Numbered from the stretch's first letter, positions 8,416-17,929 are shown. The stretch: 63,612 nucleotides of DNA from Streptomyces sp. CG1 (GCF_041080625.1 NZ_CP163519.1:1-63612); one strand, 5' to 3'. Numbers and translations: made by a program. Notes: generated by a model from the letters alone, not told the origin.

Positions 8416-11400
8416 TTATTCGGCTGCTTCGGTCAGGTGGACGAGGGTGGAGCCGGTGGGGCTTTTTCGGACGTGGAGTCGCTGGGTGATGCGGCGGCGT
8501 AGTTCGGGGATGTGGCTGATGACGCCGACGGTGCGGTCGTGGGCGCGCAGGGAGTCCAGGACGTCGAGGACGTTGTGGAGGGTGTCGTCGTCGAGGGTGC
8601 CGAAGCCTTCGTCGATGAAGAGGGTGTCGAGGGGGTTGCCGCCGGCTTCGTGGGTGACGACGTCAGCCAGGCCGAGGGCGAGGGACAGCGAGGCGAAGAA
8701 GGATTCGCCGCCTGAGAGGGTGTCGGTCTTGCGGGGGCGGCCGGTCCAGGAGTCGGTGATTTCCAGGCCGAGGCCGGAGCGGGCGCCGTGGGCGGCTTGT
8801 TGGTCGGAGTGGCGGAGGGTGTAGCGACCTTCGGACATCCGGTGCAGTCGCGTGTTGGCGGCGGCAACGACCTGTTCGAGGCGGGCGGCCAGGACGTAGG
8901 CCTCCAGCTGCATGCGGACCCGGGTACCTGGTGCGTTGCCGGTAGCCAGGTCGGCGAGGTGGCGGGCGGTGTTGTGGGCCAGTTCGAGTTCCTTCAAGTG
9001 TTCGACGGCTGTGCCCAGGATGGTGGCGAGGTCGGTGAGTTCGCTGGTGCGGGTCCGGGCTGCGGTGGCGGCGGTCACGGCCTGGGCATGCTGGTCGTCT
9101 GCGGCGGCGCGCCGGGAGGCTGCCGCGTCGACGTCGGCGGGTGGCTGGGCAGCTGCGTGTTGGAGGACGGGGTCGTCGATGACAGCTTGGTGGGTGGCGC
9201 GGGCCTCGCGCCACTGGTTGATCTCTTCTTCCAGAGCGTTGAGGTCCTGCTCGCTGAGCAAGGCCTGCTCGGCGGCGGCGAGAGTGTCGAAGCCCTGGGA
9301 GGCGGCGACGTCGGTGGCTTCGCTGGTGCGGGTGTGCAGGGTCCGGGTGAGGGTGGCAGCGGTGCGTGATGCCTCGGCGGCCTGCTCGAGATGGTCGGCG
9401 GTGCGGGTGAGGTCGTCGATACGGGCTGCCAGGGTCGGAGCGGTGTCGCGGGCGGTGTCGAGTTTCCAGGTGAGCTCGGCTTGTTGCCGGGACAGAGTTT
9501 CATGGGTGGCGTTGCGGGCGGACAGGCCGGCGGTGGCGGTGCTGTCCTGCTCGGTCATGGCCGTGTATTCGCGGTCCAGTTTGAGGAGTTCTTCTTCGAC
9601 GATTCCGCGGTCGGCAGCACGCCGGAGGGCGTCGGCAAGGTGTTGGGTGAGTTGGTCGTGTTCGGTCTTGAGGGTGTCCAGCGGGGTGTCACCGGCTTCG
9701 CCGGTGGCGCCTGCGGCGTTCTCCCGCAACTTCTGCAGTTCGGCGGCGACCGCGTCGCGCTGCTCTAGGGCTTGCTGGTGGGTTTCCTCAGCGGCCTGCT
9801 CGGCCTCGCGGGTGGGATGTCCCTCGGGAGCCTGGGCGGGGGCCGGGTGGGAGCACGAGCCGCAGACCGGGCAGGGCGCTCCGTCGGTGAGGCCGGCTGC
9901 GAGTTCGGCGGCCATGCCCTCGGTGCGTCGGCGGCGGATGTCGATGTGGGCCTGGGCGGCCTGTTCGGCTTCTTTCTGCGCGGCGGTCAGGCGCTGTTCG
10001 GCGGTGGTGATCTGTGCGAGGTGGGCGTCGCGGCGCTGAGCGGCTGCCAGGCGTATGCCGATGGCGTCCAGCTGGGCCTGGTGGCCCCGGCTGTCTTCCT
10101 CGGCCTGGCGGGCGGCTTCCCGGCGGCCGTCCAGGGCAGCGCGCTGGGTGGTCTCCTGGTCGAGCCAGTCGCGGGCGGTGCGCTGCTGGTTGGTGAAGTC
10201 CTGCAGCTCGTCGTCGATGCGTTTGAGGTCGGCGGTGAGCTGGCGGAGGGTGTCTTCCTCGGGGAGGAGGGTGTTCAGCACGGCGATGTCGTCGCGCAGG
10301 TGCTGTCCGGCCGTGGCGAGGTCGGCGGCCTGAAGTGCGGTGTGTTCGGGGAGCAGTCGGGTGCGGGCGTCCCGTTCGGTGTCCTGGGCGCGCGCGTGGT
10401 CGGTGCGGGCGGTGGTGACGGCGTGCAGCAGGGGTGCCAGTTGCTGTGCGCGGCGGGCCTGTTCACGGCGCCGGGCCAGCTCCTGCTGGTGGGGGGTCTG
10501 TTCGTTGAGCCGGTCCATGTGCTCGCGGGCTGCGGCGTGAGCGGTCTGGCGCTGGTGCAGTTCGCGGGCCTCGTTCTCCAGCTCTTGGTGGGCGAGCTGG
10601 TTCTTTCTGGCAGTTTCGGCGTCGCCTTGGGCTTGGAGGGCATCGGCCTGGCTGGCCTGGGTGAGGCCGTGGGCCCAGGCAAGGGCAGGGCTGGTCAGAG
10701 AGTGGGGATCGTCGGGGGTGGGGGCGTCGTGCTCGGACTTCAGGTTGGGGCCTGCGGCCTGGTGGATACGGGAGGCAAGGTGGAGAACCTCGTCGCGGGC
10801 GGTGTCGCGGTTCTTCTGGACGGTGCGGCTGTGGTCGTTCAGCCAGCGTTCGATGAAGGAGTATCGGTCGGTGTGGAAGAGCTTGCCGAGGAGTTCACGG
10901 CGCTGGGGCGCGGCGGCGTAGAGGAACTTGGTGAACTCGTTCTGGGGCAGGAGGACCACCTGGCAGAACTGAGTCCGGCTCATGCCGAGCAGGTCTTTGA
11001 TCTCTTTGCCGGCTTCCTGGTGTGACTTGCTGGAGGGTTCCCAGTGGCCCTGGCCGAGGGAGTCGGTCGTCCACCGGCTGAGCCGGGTCTCGGCTTTTTG
11101 GAGAGTGTCGCCCGTGCCGTTTCTCTTGGGTCGCTTCTGTTGGGGGACGCGGTCGATGAGCAGCCGCCGGCCGGCGACGGTGACGTCGAGGGTGACCTGG
11201 GTGAGCAGGTTGTCCGGGGCGTGGTGACTGCGCAGCATCAACTCGCGGTCGACCGGGGGTTCGCCGTACAGGGCGAAGCAGATAGCTGTGAAGAGGGTGC
11301 TCTTGCCGGCGCCGGTGTCGCCGTGCAGAAGGAAGAGGCCGTCAGCATTCAGGGCGTCGAAGTCGACGGTGTGGGTGCCGGCGAAGGGACCGAAGGCCTG

Positions 11401-11424
11401 CAGGGTGAGGTGGTGCAGACGCAT
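8416..11424 (-). CDS. sbcC: SbcC-type nuclease ATPase subunit
   Basis: 1002 residues of the SMC/Rad50 family. Walker A is GDTGAGKST (about residues 35-43). Two long coiled-coil arms flank a zinc hook (CPVCG, about 515). The ABC signature LSGGES (about 902) and a Walker B region (LFIDEGFGTLD) lie near the C-terminus. With SbcD it forms an ATP-dependent nuclease that opens hairpins and cleaves long palindromes. Its ATG overlaps the sbcD stop (ATGA), so the two are coupled. A hairpin-processing nuclease a few kilobases from a cluster of terminal-type hairpins is a suggestive pairing. It may be a second copy beside a core-genome sbcCD. Confidence 0.93.
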   Translation of the reverse strand: MRLHHLTLQAFGPFAGTHTVDFDALNADGLFLLHGDTGAGKSTLFTAICFALYGEPPVDRELMLRSHHAPDNLLTQVTLDVTVAGRRLLIDRVPQQKRPKRNGTGDTLQKAETRLSRWTTDSLGQGHWEPSSKSHQEAGKEIKDLLGMSRTQFCQVVLLPQNEFTKFLYAAAPQRRELLGKLFHTDRYSFIERWLNDHSRTVQKNRDTARDEVLHLASRIHQAAGPNLKSEHDAPTPDDPHSLTSPALAWAHGLTQASQADALQAQGDAETARKNQLAHQELENEARELHQRQTAHAAAREHMDRLNEQTPHQQELARRREQARRAQQLAPLLHAVTTARTDHARAQDTERDARTRLLPEHTALQAADLATAGQHLRDDIAVLNTLLPEEDTLRQLTADLKRIDDELQDFTNQQRTARDWLDQETTQRAALDGRREAARQAEEDSRGHQAQLDAIGIRLAAAQRRDAHLAQITTAEQRLTAAQKEAEQAAQAHIDIRRRRTEGMAAELAAGLTDGAPCPVCGSCSHPAPAQAPEGHPTREAEQAAEETHQQALEQRDAVAAELQKLRENAAGATGEAGDTPLDTLKTEHDQLTQHLADALRRAADRGIVEEELLKLDREYTAMTEQDSTATAGLSARNATHETLSRQQAELTWKLDTARDTAPTLAARIDDLTRTADHLEQAAEASRTAATLTRTLHTRTSEATDVAASQGFDTLAAAEQALLSEQDLNALEEEINQWREARATHQAVIDDPVLQHAAAQPPADVDAAASRRAAADDQHAQAVTAATAARTRTSELTDLATILGTAVEHLKELELAHNTARHLADLATGNAPGTRVRMQLEAYVLAARLEQVVAAANTRLHRMSEGRYTLRHSDQQAAHGARSGLGLEITDSWTGRPRKTDTLSGGESFFASLSLALGLADVVTHEAGGNPLDTLFIDEGFGTLDDDTLHNVLDVLDSLRAHDRTVGVISHIPELRRRITQRLHVRKSPTGSTLVHLTEAAE

Positions 11425-12623
11425 CAGACGGTTTCCTTCTGCAGTTCGTTCACGCGGGCGGCGTCGACGGCCTTTTGGAGCAGGGCGTGTTCGTCGGGGG
11501 TGGGTGCGGTGCCGCGCAGGTCGGCGATGAAGTCGCAGGCGATGTCGAGTTCGCTGCGGCCTTGGAGGCGTTCGGTGTAGGTGGGGGTGTCGGTGGCCTG
11601 GGCGGGGATGAAGGGACGCTGGTGCTTGAGGCTGAGGGTGTGGGGGAAGCGGCGGCGCAGGCGGGCCATGGCCTCGAAGGGCAGGGCGGTGTCGGTGAGT
11701 GTGACCTCGAGCCAGGCGTCTTTCAGGTGTTCGTGGGCGGGGTGGGTGAGCAGGTCGTCGATGAGGCCTTCGATGCGTTCCAGGCGGTGGGGCTTCGGGC
11801 AGGGCAGCCGTTTGAGAACGGGGGCTGTACCGGGGGCGGTGAGGTCGACGAGGGTGAGGGACTTGGTGTGGGTGGCCTCGGAGAAGGAGTAGGCGAGCGG
11901 GGAGCCGCTGTAGTGGACTCGGTCGGTGACCTTCTGGGAGCCGTGGAGATGGCCGAGAGCGACGTAGTCGATGCCGTCGAAGACGTCTGCGCCGACGTGG
12001 GCGACCCCGCCGACGCTGAGGTCGCGTTCGCTGTCGGACTCTTCTACGTGCTGGTCCTCGCTCTGGCCGGTCCAGGGGGTGACGAAGGCGTGGGCGATGA
12101 CCACTGAGCGGGTCCCGGCCGGCTGCTGGCTGCTGAGGTCGGCATGGATCCTGTCCAGGGCTGCGGTGAGCACCGCGTGGTGGGAGGCGGCTTCCGCCTC
12201 CAGTTGATGGCGCACCATCGACGGTTCGAGGTAGGGGATGCCGTACACGGCGACCGGGCCGTCGGCATCCGCGAGGAGAACGGGGATGTCGCAGGTGGCC
12301 GGGTCGGTCCTCAAGTGAATCCCGGCACGGGCGAAGAGGCCGGATCCGACGCCGAGGCGGTGCGCGGAGTCGTGATTTCCGCTGATCATGATGATCGGCA
12401 CGTCGAGGTCGGCGAGCTGGTGCAGGGCGCGGTTGAACAGGCGTACGGCGTCCAGGCTGGGGATGGCCCGGTCGTAGATGTCGCCTGCCACAAGGATCGC
12501 GTCGACGTCCTCAGTACGGGCGGTGTCGACCAGATGGTCGAGGAAGGCTTCCTGGGCGGGGATCAGGTCTTCTGTGTGGAACCGGCGGCCCAGGTGCCAG
12601 TCCGAAGTGTGCAGAAACCGCAT
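11424..12623 (-). CDS. sbcD: SbcD-type exonuclease subunit
   Basis: About 399 residues of the calcineurin-like phosphoesterase fold. The metal-binding motifs are in order: HTSDWHLG at the N-terminus, GDIYDR, GNHDSAHR, and later the Asp/His regions of the family (VIAHAF, ALGHLHG). It supplies the Mn-dependent nuclease site of the SbcCD complex. It is the first gene of the sbcD-sbcC pair. ATG at 12623 is preferred; a GTG two codons upstream is possible, and neither has a clear ribosome site. Confidence 0.92.
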   Translation of the reverse strand: MRFLHTSDWHLGRRFHTEDLIPAQEAFLDHLVDTARTEDVDAILVAGDIYDRAIPSLDAVRLFNRALHQLADLDVPIIMISGNHDSAHRLGVGSGLFARAGIHLRTDPATCDIPVLLADADGPVAVYGIPYLEPSMVRHQLEAEAASHHAVLTAALDRIHADLSSQQPAGTRSVVIAHAFVTPWTGQSEDQHVEESDSERDLSVGGVAHVGADVFDGIDYVALGHLHGSQKVTDRVHYSGSPLAYSFSEATHTKSLTLVDLTAPGTAPVLKRLPCPKPHRLERIEGLIDDLLTHPAHEHLKDAWLEVTLTDTALPFEAMARLRRRFPHTLSLKHQRPFIPAQATDTPTYTERLQGRSELDIACDFIADLRGTAPTPDEHALLQKAVDAARVNELQKETV

Positions 12624-13118
12624 GAGCACAGACCGTAACCACAGAGACGACAGCTACGGGTGGTTTTCACGATAAACAGTCTCATTGCAGGGAGTGCAGG
12701 AATAGGAGAGGCCGGTTTCTCTGCGCCGGCCGTCGCTCAAGCGGCGGGCCTGTACAACGGGCATCACTGGGTGTGTGCTGCTGCGTTTGCGTCCCTCCCG
12801 CCTGGACGCGTGCGCTGCGCGATCCCGTGGGACGGGCACAGCACGGATGGCTGTTCCTCGCGCCCGCGGGGCGTCGAAGGCCAGGTGGTAGGCCGGCCCC
12901 AACGTCGGGTGGCGTCGTGCCCTGTTCTGCAGTAACCCGCTGACCGCAGGTCATTGGCTTCGCCGTCTACCCATGACCGCAAATCCTGACAGCCAGCGCT
13001 GACACCGGCCCCCGGTTTCGTGCCATCCTCATCTGCCACCCGTGTCACCGCCGCCGGGCGTCCCTGGCCCTCTACGACAGGGAAGGCGACGCCGTACTCC
13101 GGGGCGAACCGTTTGGCT
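12624..13118. other. About 0.5 kb without a gene
   Basis: This stretch must hold the sbcDC promoter and the region after the TetR gene. I see no conserved protein, RNA gene or strong repeat in it. Confidence 0.4.
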
Positions 13119-13745
13119 TCAGCGGCTGTGCAGCAGCGGCAGGAGAATGTCGTCGACGAGGTGCTCGAGGAAGCGTGGGCCGCATGTCTCGCCGGTGACG
13201 ACGATCCGGTGCGCGATGACGGCCGGGGCGACCTCGGCGAACAGTTCGGCGGCGTGCGGCGTCAGGTGTTCGCCGTGCTCGACCGCCTTGCGCAGCGGCT
13301 GGTCGGTCATCGCCGCCTCATCGCGCCGCAGAATGCGCCGTATTGTCGCGGCGAGCTTCGGGTCGCTGCGTATGCCGGCGAACAGTGCGCCGAGCAGCCC
13401 GACTTCCTGCTCGGCGATCTCCTGCGCCAGCCATTGCACGGTTGCCAGCAGATTCTCGCGGAGATCGCCTGACCGGGTGGTTGGCGGAGTACCGCCCGCC
13501 CGATGGTCGACCGCCGCGGCGACCAGCGCGGCCTTGTCACGGTAGCGGCGGTAGATCGTCGTCTTGCCCACCCTGGCGCGAGCGGCGACCGCCTCCATGG
13601 ACAGCTGGTCGTAGCCGACCTCGGTCAGCAGACGCAGCGTCGCATCGAGGATGGCAGCGGCACGCTTCGCGTCACGCGGCCTGCCCATGACAGGCGTCTC
13701 GCCCAAAGCGGTGGCTCGCGACCGACCTGTTGCTTCCGCCTGCAC
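13119..13745 (-). CDS. TetR/AcrR family transcriptional regulator
   Basis: 208 residues. The N-terminal DNA-binding domain (about 25-70) has the family pattern, ending in VGKTTIYRRYRDKAALV. The C-terminal half is an all-helical ligand-binding domain of TetR_C type. GTG at 13745 is supported by AGGAGG four bases ahead. Downstream is sbcD; upstream, on the same strand, is the SnoaL-like gene, so it sits at the left border of the polyketide cluster. Its target is not shown by the sequence; the MFS exporter or tailoring genes of the cluster are plausible. Confidence 0.88.
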   Translation of the reverse strand: MQAEATGRSRATALGETPVMGRPRDAKRAAAILDATLRLLTEVGYDQLSMEAVAARARVGKTTIYRRYRDKAALVAAAVDHRAGGTPPTTRSGDLRENLLATVQWLAQEIAEQEVGLLGALFAGIRSDPKLAATIRRILRRDEAAMTDQPLRKAVEHGEHLTPHAAELFAEVAPAVIAHRIVVTGETCGPRFLEHLVDDILLPLLHSR

Positions 13746-13899
13746 CTGTCCTCCTCACTCTCGCGATACTGCTTGCCGCCGTACACGACGGGACCGCAGC
13801 AGCTCAGCACACGCCTACACCCAGCCCTGCTGGCAATCTGACCGGCCGGGCGAGGTGCTCAGTCACAGCCCGTTCGGCTCGCTGGCCAAAAGACGGTCC

Positions 13900-14355
13900 T
13901 CAGTCGCGCTCTTCCTGCGCCTTCCCGGGGGCTCGGCTCAGCTGCTCCATGCGGTCTCGTAGGCCGGCCTGGTCGGACAAGGGCCAGATCTCGGTGATCA
14001 GACCGTCCCGGAGCCGGTAGAAGACGTAGGAGCGCAGAGCGATGGTCCCGCCAGTGGCTTGCCGGTCTCGGAATGTCCCCGAGTGGGTGCCGGTCATGGT
14101 GCCGCGTACGGCCACCAGGTCGCCCTCGGCGACCATCTCCTCGACGGTGAAGTGCAGTTCACTGAACGATTCGTGCAACGCCCGCCAGGTGAGCCGGATC
14201 ACCTCGGCGCCGGTGTGCCCGCTGAAGAGGGCGTCGTGCATGACGGCGTCGGGGGATGTGATCTCTTCCGCGACCAGGTCGTACTTCCCCTGGTTCACCA
14301 CCTCCTCGTACAGGCGCCGGATCACGGCCTTGTTGGCTTCTGCGGTTGTGGCCAT
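13900..14355 (-). CDS. SnoaL-like polyketide cyclase / ester cyclase family protein
   Basis: About 151 residues of the NTF2-like SnoaL family: an N-terminal helix (NKAVIRRLYEEVVNQG), the typical HDALFSGHTG loop, the FTVEEMVAEGD strand pair and GTHSG. Family members include aldol-type cyclases of anthracycline pathways (SnoaL, AknH), hydroxylase-like relatives and many general proteins. Next to a type II PKS a late ring closure or a hydroxylation is plausible but not proven. ATG at 14355 is preferred over the GTG three codons earlier. Confidence 0.75.
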   Translation of the reverse strand: MATTAEANKAVIRRLYEEVVNQGKYDLVAEEITSPDAVMHDALFSGHTGAEVIRLTWRALHESFSELHFTVEEMVAEGDLVAVRGTMTGTHSGTFRDRQATGGTIALRSYVFYRLRDGLITEIWPLSDQAGLRDRMEQLSRAPGKAQEERD

Positions 14356-14437
14356 GCCGCCCACGGTGGCGTCAGTGGGTCGGAAAACTCTGAGGATCTG
14401 GTCAACTCCGAGAAACCAAGGAAATATTGATGGTTCG

Positions 14438-15409
14438 TCAGATCGGTAGTACCGCTCCGGCTCGTTTCACGGTGCGGATGACCGGGGCGGTTTCGAGATG
14501 GCGTACGGCGTCCAGGACCGGGATGCGTTCGGTCAGGTAGCGGTAGAGGTCGCGGGTGTCCCGGCAGATGACCGCGGCCATGAGATTGGTGCTTCCGGTG
14601 GTGACGGCTGCGAACGACACTTCGGGGTGCTGGGCGAGGGTGTTCGCGACTGAGACGAGGTCGGACGGCGCCACGGACATCCACAGCCGGGCCTCGGCCC
14701 GGTAGCCGAGCACCTCCGGCGGGATGTCGATCATGTACGAGAGCACTCCTGAGTGGCGCAGCTGGTCCATGCGGCGCTTTACCGTCGACTCCGACCAGCG
14801 GGTGACGGCCGACAGCTCCGCGTACGTGGCCCGGCCGTCCCGGGACAGGACGTCGAGCAGGGCCTCGTCGGCCTCGGTGAGGACGGGCGGCTCGTCGTCG
14901 GCCTGCGCGGGCGTGGGGGGCCGTAGTTTCTCGGCTTGTTCGGGCGAGAGGCTGCTGAGGGCGGCCCAGCCGATCGGTTTGGCGAACACGTGCAGCATCG
15001 AATGGGCGGTGACGGAGACGACGCGATGGGTGCGCGGCAGCTTCTGCAGGAGCAGGGCGTCGCGTTCCTCGGGCGTCGGTGTCTGGGTGGTGCAGGAGAT
15101 CTCGGTGCCGCCGGACAGCAGATGTACCCAGAAGGTGTCGGCCCGGCGGGCGAGGGCCGCGGCGACGGAGCCGGCGGCGTCAGGGGTGCACTGCAGCCGG
15201 ATCGTCCACGAGTGGTAGCCGAGCCGGGCCCCGTCGACCGTGCCGACGACGCGCAGCACGCCGCTCGTGCGCAGCCGTTGGTAGCGGCGGGCGATGGTGC
15301 GCTCGGACACGCCGAGTACTTCGGCGATCTTGCTGAAGGGGGCCCGTCCGTCGAGCTGGAAGGCGTGCAGGAGGCCCCGGTCGACCTCGTCCATGGAGAC
15401 GGATTCCAT
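14438..15409 (-). CDS. Lrp/AsnC family regulator, double-domain form
   Basis: 323 residues with two Lrp-type units in tandem. Each has an AsnC-type HTH (SKIAEVLGVSERTIARRYQRL near the N-terminus; YAELSAVTRWSESTVKRRMDQL near 200) and a following ligand-sensing ferredoxin-like domain. This double layout is common in Streptomyces. ATG at 15409 has GGGGAG just ahead. It is divergent from the MFS exporter with about 110 bases between starts, the usual layout for a local regulator of an efflux gene. A direct repeat in that gap may be its operator. Confidence 0.87.
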   Translation of the reverse strand: MESVSMDEVDRGLLHAFQLDGRAPFSKIAEVLGVSERTIARRYQRLRTSGVLRVVGTVDGARLGYHSWTIRLQCTPDAAGSVAAALARRADTFWVHLLSGGTEISCTTQTPTPEERDALLLQKLPRTHRVVSVTAHSMLHVFAKPIGWAALSSLSPEQAEKLRPPTPAQADDEPPVLTEADEALLDVLSRDGRATYAELSAVTRWSESTVKRRMDQLRHSGVLSYMIDIPPEVLGYRAEARLWMSVAPSDLVSVANTLAQHPEVSFAAVTTGSTNLMAAVICRDTRDLYRYLTERIPVLDAVRHLETAPVIRTVKRAGAVLPI

Positions 15410-15439
15410 CTTTGCTCCCCTTTTGATGACGGATTCTAT
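15398..15439. promoter_or_regulatory. Direct repeat in the Lrp/MFS divergent promoter
   Basis: GACGGATTCCAT at 15398-15409 and GACGGATTCTAT at 15428-15439 are near-identical copies with start points 30 bases apart, close to three helical turns. The first copy covers the Lrp start codon, the second the leader. This spacing fits side-by-side binding by an Lrp-type oligomer and autoregulation. Operator function is inferred. Confidence 0.4.
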
Positions 15440-15519
15440 TAATACTGCTGCTGTTGCTAGCCAGCATCCGCCATCGAGAGGGACGGTGCGGGGGTTACCG
15501 GAAGAAGGGGGAAACCTCC

Positions 15520-16998
15520 ATGCGTAAGTGGTGGCCGCTGGTGGCGGTCTGCCTCGGATCGTTCATGCTGCTGGTCGACGTCACGATCGTGACGGTCGCG
15601 CTGCCCGACATGGCGCACAGCCTGAAGGCGTCGTTCGCCGGCATGCAGTGGGCGCTCAACATCTACGCCCTGGCCCTGGCCATGCTTCTGATCGGCGCGG
15701 GATCGCTCGCCGACCGCGTCGGGCACCGGAAGCTGTACGTGGCCGGGCTGGCGCTGTTCGCGCTCGCCTCGCTCGCCTGCGGACTGGCGCCCAATGCCGG
15801 GTTTCTCATCGTCGCGCGCGGCGTGCAGGGGGTGGGCGGCGCGGCGATGTTCGTGACGACGCTGGCGCTGATCGGCACGGCGTACGAGGGCCGGGCCCGG
15901 GGCCTGGCGATCGGCATCTGGGCCGCGGTCGGCGGTGCCGCCGCGGCGGTCGGCCCGATGCTCGGCGGGCTGCTGACCGAGTACCTCGACTGGCGGGCGA
16001 TCTTCTTTGTGAACCTGCCGGTCAGCGCCGTGGGCATCGCGCTGACCCTGGTGGTGGTCGGCGAGCCCGAGCGCCCGGGGTCCAAGCGCCTCGATGTCAT
16101 GGGCACAGCCACCTTCGGCGTGTGTGCGGGCGCGCTCACGTTCGGCCTGAACCGGGCCGACGCCGACGGCTGGACGTCCTCCACGGCGCTCGGCTTGTTC
16201 GCCCTGGCTGTGGCCGCCCTTGTCGCGTTCGTCGCCACCGAGCGGGGACGTCCGAACCCGCTGATCGATCTGAAGCTGTTGCGCAATGTGTCGTTCGTCA
16301 GCGTCATGCTCGGCGCCGTCGCCATGTCCGCCGCGTTCTCCTGCCTGGTCTACACCTCGGTATGGCTCCAGGGAGTGCTCGGGCTGAGTCCGGTGCGGGC
16401 CGGTCTGGCGCTGGTCCCCCTGGCCGCGACGGCGTTCGTGGCCTCCACGCTGGCCGGCCGGCTGCTGCATGACGTCACACCCCGGCTGACGATCGGCATC
16501 GGGCTGCTGCTCATCGGAGCGGGCTGTGCTCTGCAGACCGTCCTCGGCGCAAACTCCACCTCCACGGCGCTGATTCCCGGCCTCATCGTCACCGGCGTGG
16601 GCGTGGGCATCACCGGGATGTCCCTGAGCGCGGCCGCGCTGGGCGCGGTGTCCGCGCAGCAGGCGGGCATGGCGGCCGGCGCGCTCAACACCTTCCGCCA
16701 GCTCGGCTACGCGCTGGGCGTGGCCGTCCTGGGCGTGGTGTTCCGCAGCGGCGCGGAGGCGAAACTGCACGGCCGCACGGCCGACGCACACGCGGCCGCC
16801 ACCGCGGTGAGCGACGGCAGCGCGCCCCACCTGCCGGTGTTCCGCGTCGCGGCCGCGCACGCCCTGGTCGAGGTCTACTGCGTCTCGGCGGCACTGGGGG
16901 TGCTCGCCGGCCTGCTGGCGCTGCTCTTCGTCCGCGGTTCCGGGCCGGCACCCGAGCCCGCGACGGCTGGCGAGCCGGAGCCCGCTGTCCGGGCATGA
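15520..16998 (+). CDS. MFS drug exporter, DHA2 (EmrB/QacA) type, 14 TMS
   Basis: 492 residues. Hydrophobic segments along the chain fit 14 membrane spans. Motif A is ADRVGHRKLYV after the second span and motif C-like Gly-rich sequence (AAVGPMLGGLLTEYLDWRAIFFVNLP) marks a proton antiporter of the DHA2 group. ATG at 15520 is chosen because AAGGGGG lies about seven bases upstream; a longer frame from 15454 lacks this. It most likely exports the cluster product and gives self-resistance, and is probably controlled by the divergent Lrp protein. A strong hairpin follows its stop. Confidence 0.92.
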   Translation: MRKWWPLVAVCLGSFMLLVDVTIVTVALPDMAHSLKASFAGMQWALNIYALALAMLLIGAGSLADRVGHRKLYVAGLALFALASLACGLAPNAGFLIVARGVQGVGGAAMFVTTLALIGTAYEGRARGLAIGIWAAVGGAAAAVGPMLGGLLTEYLDWRAIFFVNLPVSAVGIALTLVVVGEPERPGSKRLDVMGTATFGVCAGALTFGLNRADADGWTSSTALGLFALAVAALVAFVATERGRPNPLIDLKLLRNVSFVSVMLGAVAMSAAFSCLVYTSVWLQGVLGLSPVRAGLALVPLAATAFVASTLAGRLLHDVTPRLTIGIGLLLIGAGCALQTVLGANSTSTALIPGLIVTGVGVGITGMSLSAAALGAVSAQQAGMAAGALNTFRQLGYALGVAVLGVVFRSGAEAKLHGRTADAHAAATAVSDGSAPHLPVFRVAAAHALVEVYCVSAALGVLAGLLALLFVRGSGPAPEPATAGEPEPAVRA

Positions 16999-17035
16999 CG
17001 ACTGGTCGGGTGGCACAGCGCCACCCGACCAGTCG
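16999..17035. terminator. Bidirectional terminator, 16-bp stem
   Basis: A perfect 16-bp inverted repeat with a 5-base loop sits between the MFS stop (16998) and the stop of the convergent LLM oxidoreductase (17048). It can end both transcripts. Confidence 0.8.
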
Positions 17036-17047
17036 CCCGAGCGCCCG

Positions 17048-17929
17048 TCACACACCCCGCAGGGACTCCACGACCGGCGCGAAGACCTCCATGGCCGTCT
17101 CGCGCACCGTGATGTACGAGAAGCCGAACCTGTCCCGGTGTTCGCGCAGCAGCGCCGCGAGTTCAGCGGTGCTGCCGAGCAGTACGGTGGGCAGGCCCAG
17201 CACCTGTTCGGTGCTCAAGCCGGTGCCCGTCCACGCCTCGGCCGCCCCGCGCCGGTCCGTGGTGATCTCCACGTGGTGGACGAAGACGTTCAGCTCCAGC
17301 GGTGCCGTCCGCTGCGTCCGCTCCCGGGCTCGCAGGCGCAGGAAGTCCACCCGTTCCTGCAGTTCCCCGGGGCTGAACAGCCGTGGGGCGCGGCCGGGAG
17401 CGGAGCTGCGGGTGCCGGGCACGAATCCCGCCGTGTCGGCGTGCTCGGCGGCCAGTTCCAGCAGTCGCCGGCCGCTGCCTCCGACGAGTACCGGAGGCCG
17501 GGGGCCCGTTGCTCCGGTGATGTGCCGCAGTACGTCCGCCAGGTGCGCGGCGCGCCCGCCCGGCGTGCGCCAGGGCAGGCCCGCCTGTTCGCACTCGGCC
17601 CGCACATAGCCGGTGCCGAGGCCCGCTTCCAGGCGCCCCTCGAGGAGCCGGAAGGCGGTGGCCGTCTCCCGTGCGAGCAGCACCGGGTTCCACAGTCCGG
17701 CGTTCAGGACGAAGGTGCCCAGGCGGGGACGCTCGGTGACCTCGGCGGCGGCCATGAGGGAGGGGAACGGCGCGGCCGTCCCCAGATGGTCGGGTACCAG
17801 CAGGGTGTCGTAGCCCAGCCGCTCCGCGAGCCGGCACCGCTCCTGCCATGTCTTGCGGTCCGGATCCGGTGTCAGCACCACGCCGAAACGGAACGGCGGT
17901 ATGTCCGCCCGGCGTTCGGGGACGGCCAT
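17048..17929 (-). CDS. LLM-class F420-dependent oxidoreductase
   Basis: 293 residues of the luciferase-like monooxygenase fold: FGVVLTP at the N-terminus, AERLGYDTLLVPDH, LEAGLGTGYVRAE, and VLVGGSGRRLLELAAEHAD. The pattern resembles the F420-dependent (MSMEG_2516-like) group more than FMN luciferases. Such enzymes do hydride transfer to enones, quinones or imines. Its ATG overlaps the stop of the Ddn-like gene (ATGA), and both are likely F420 enzymes of one operon. The substrate is probably a cluster intermediate; cofactor choice is inferred from family. Confidence 0.82.
   Translation of the reverse strand: MAVPERRADIPPFRFGVVLTPDPDRKTWQERCRLAERLGYDTLLVPDHLGTAAPFPSLMAAAEVTERPRLGTFVLNAGLWNPVLLARETATAFRLLEGRLEAGLGTGYVRAECEQAGLPWRTPGGRAAHLADVLRHITGATGPRPPVLVGGSGRRLLELAAEHADTAGFVPGTRSSAPGRAPRLFSPGELQERVDFLRLRARERTQRTAPLELNVFVHHVEITTDRRGAAEAWTGTGLSTEQVLGLPTVLLGSTAELAALLREHRDRFGFSYITVRETAMEVFAPVVESLRGV

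Noticed and set aside
15457..17055. Long open frame antisense to the MFS exporter
   Set aside because: Shadow frame; the translation is rich in Gly, Arg, Gln and His and has no family features, while the plus strand encodes a clear 14-span transporter.
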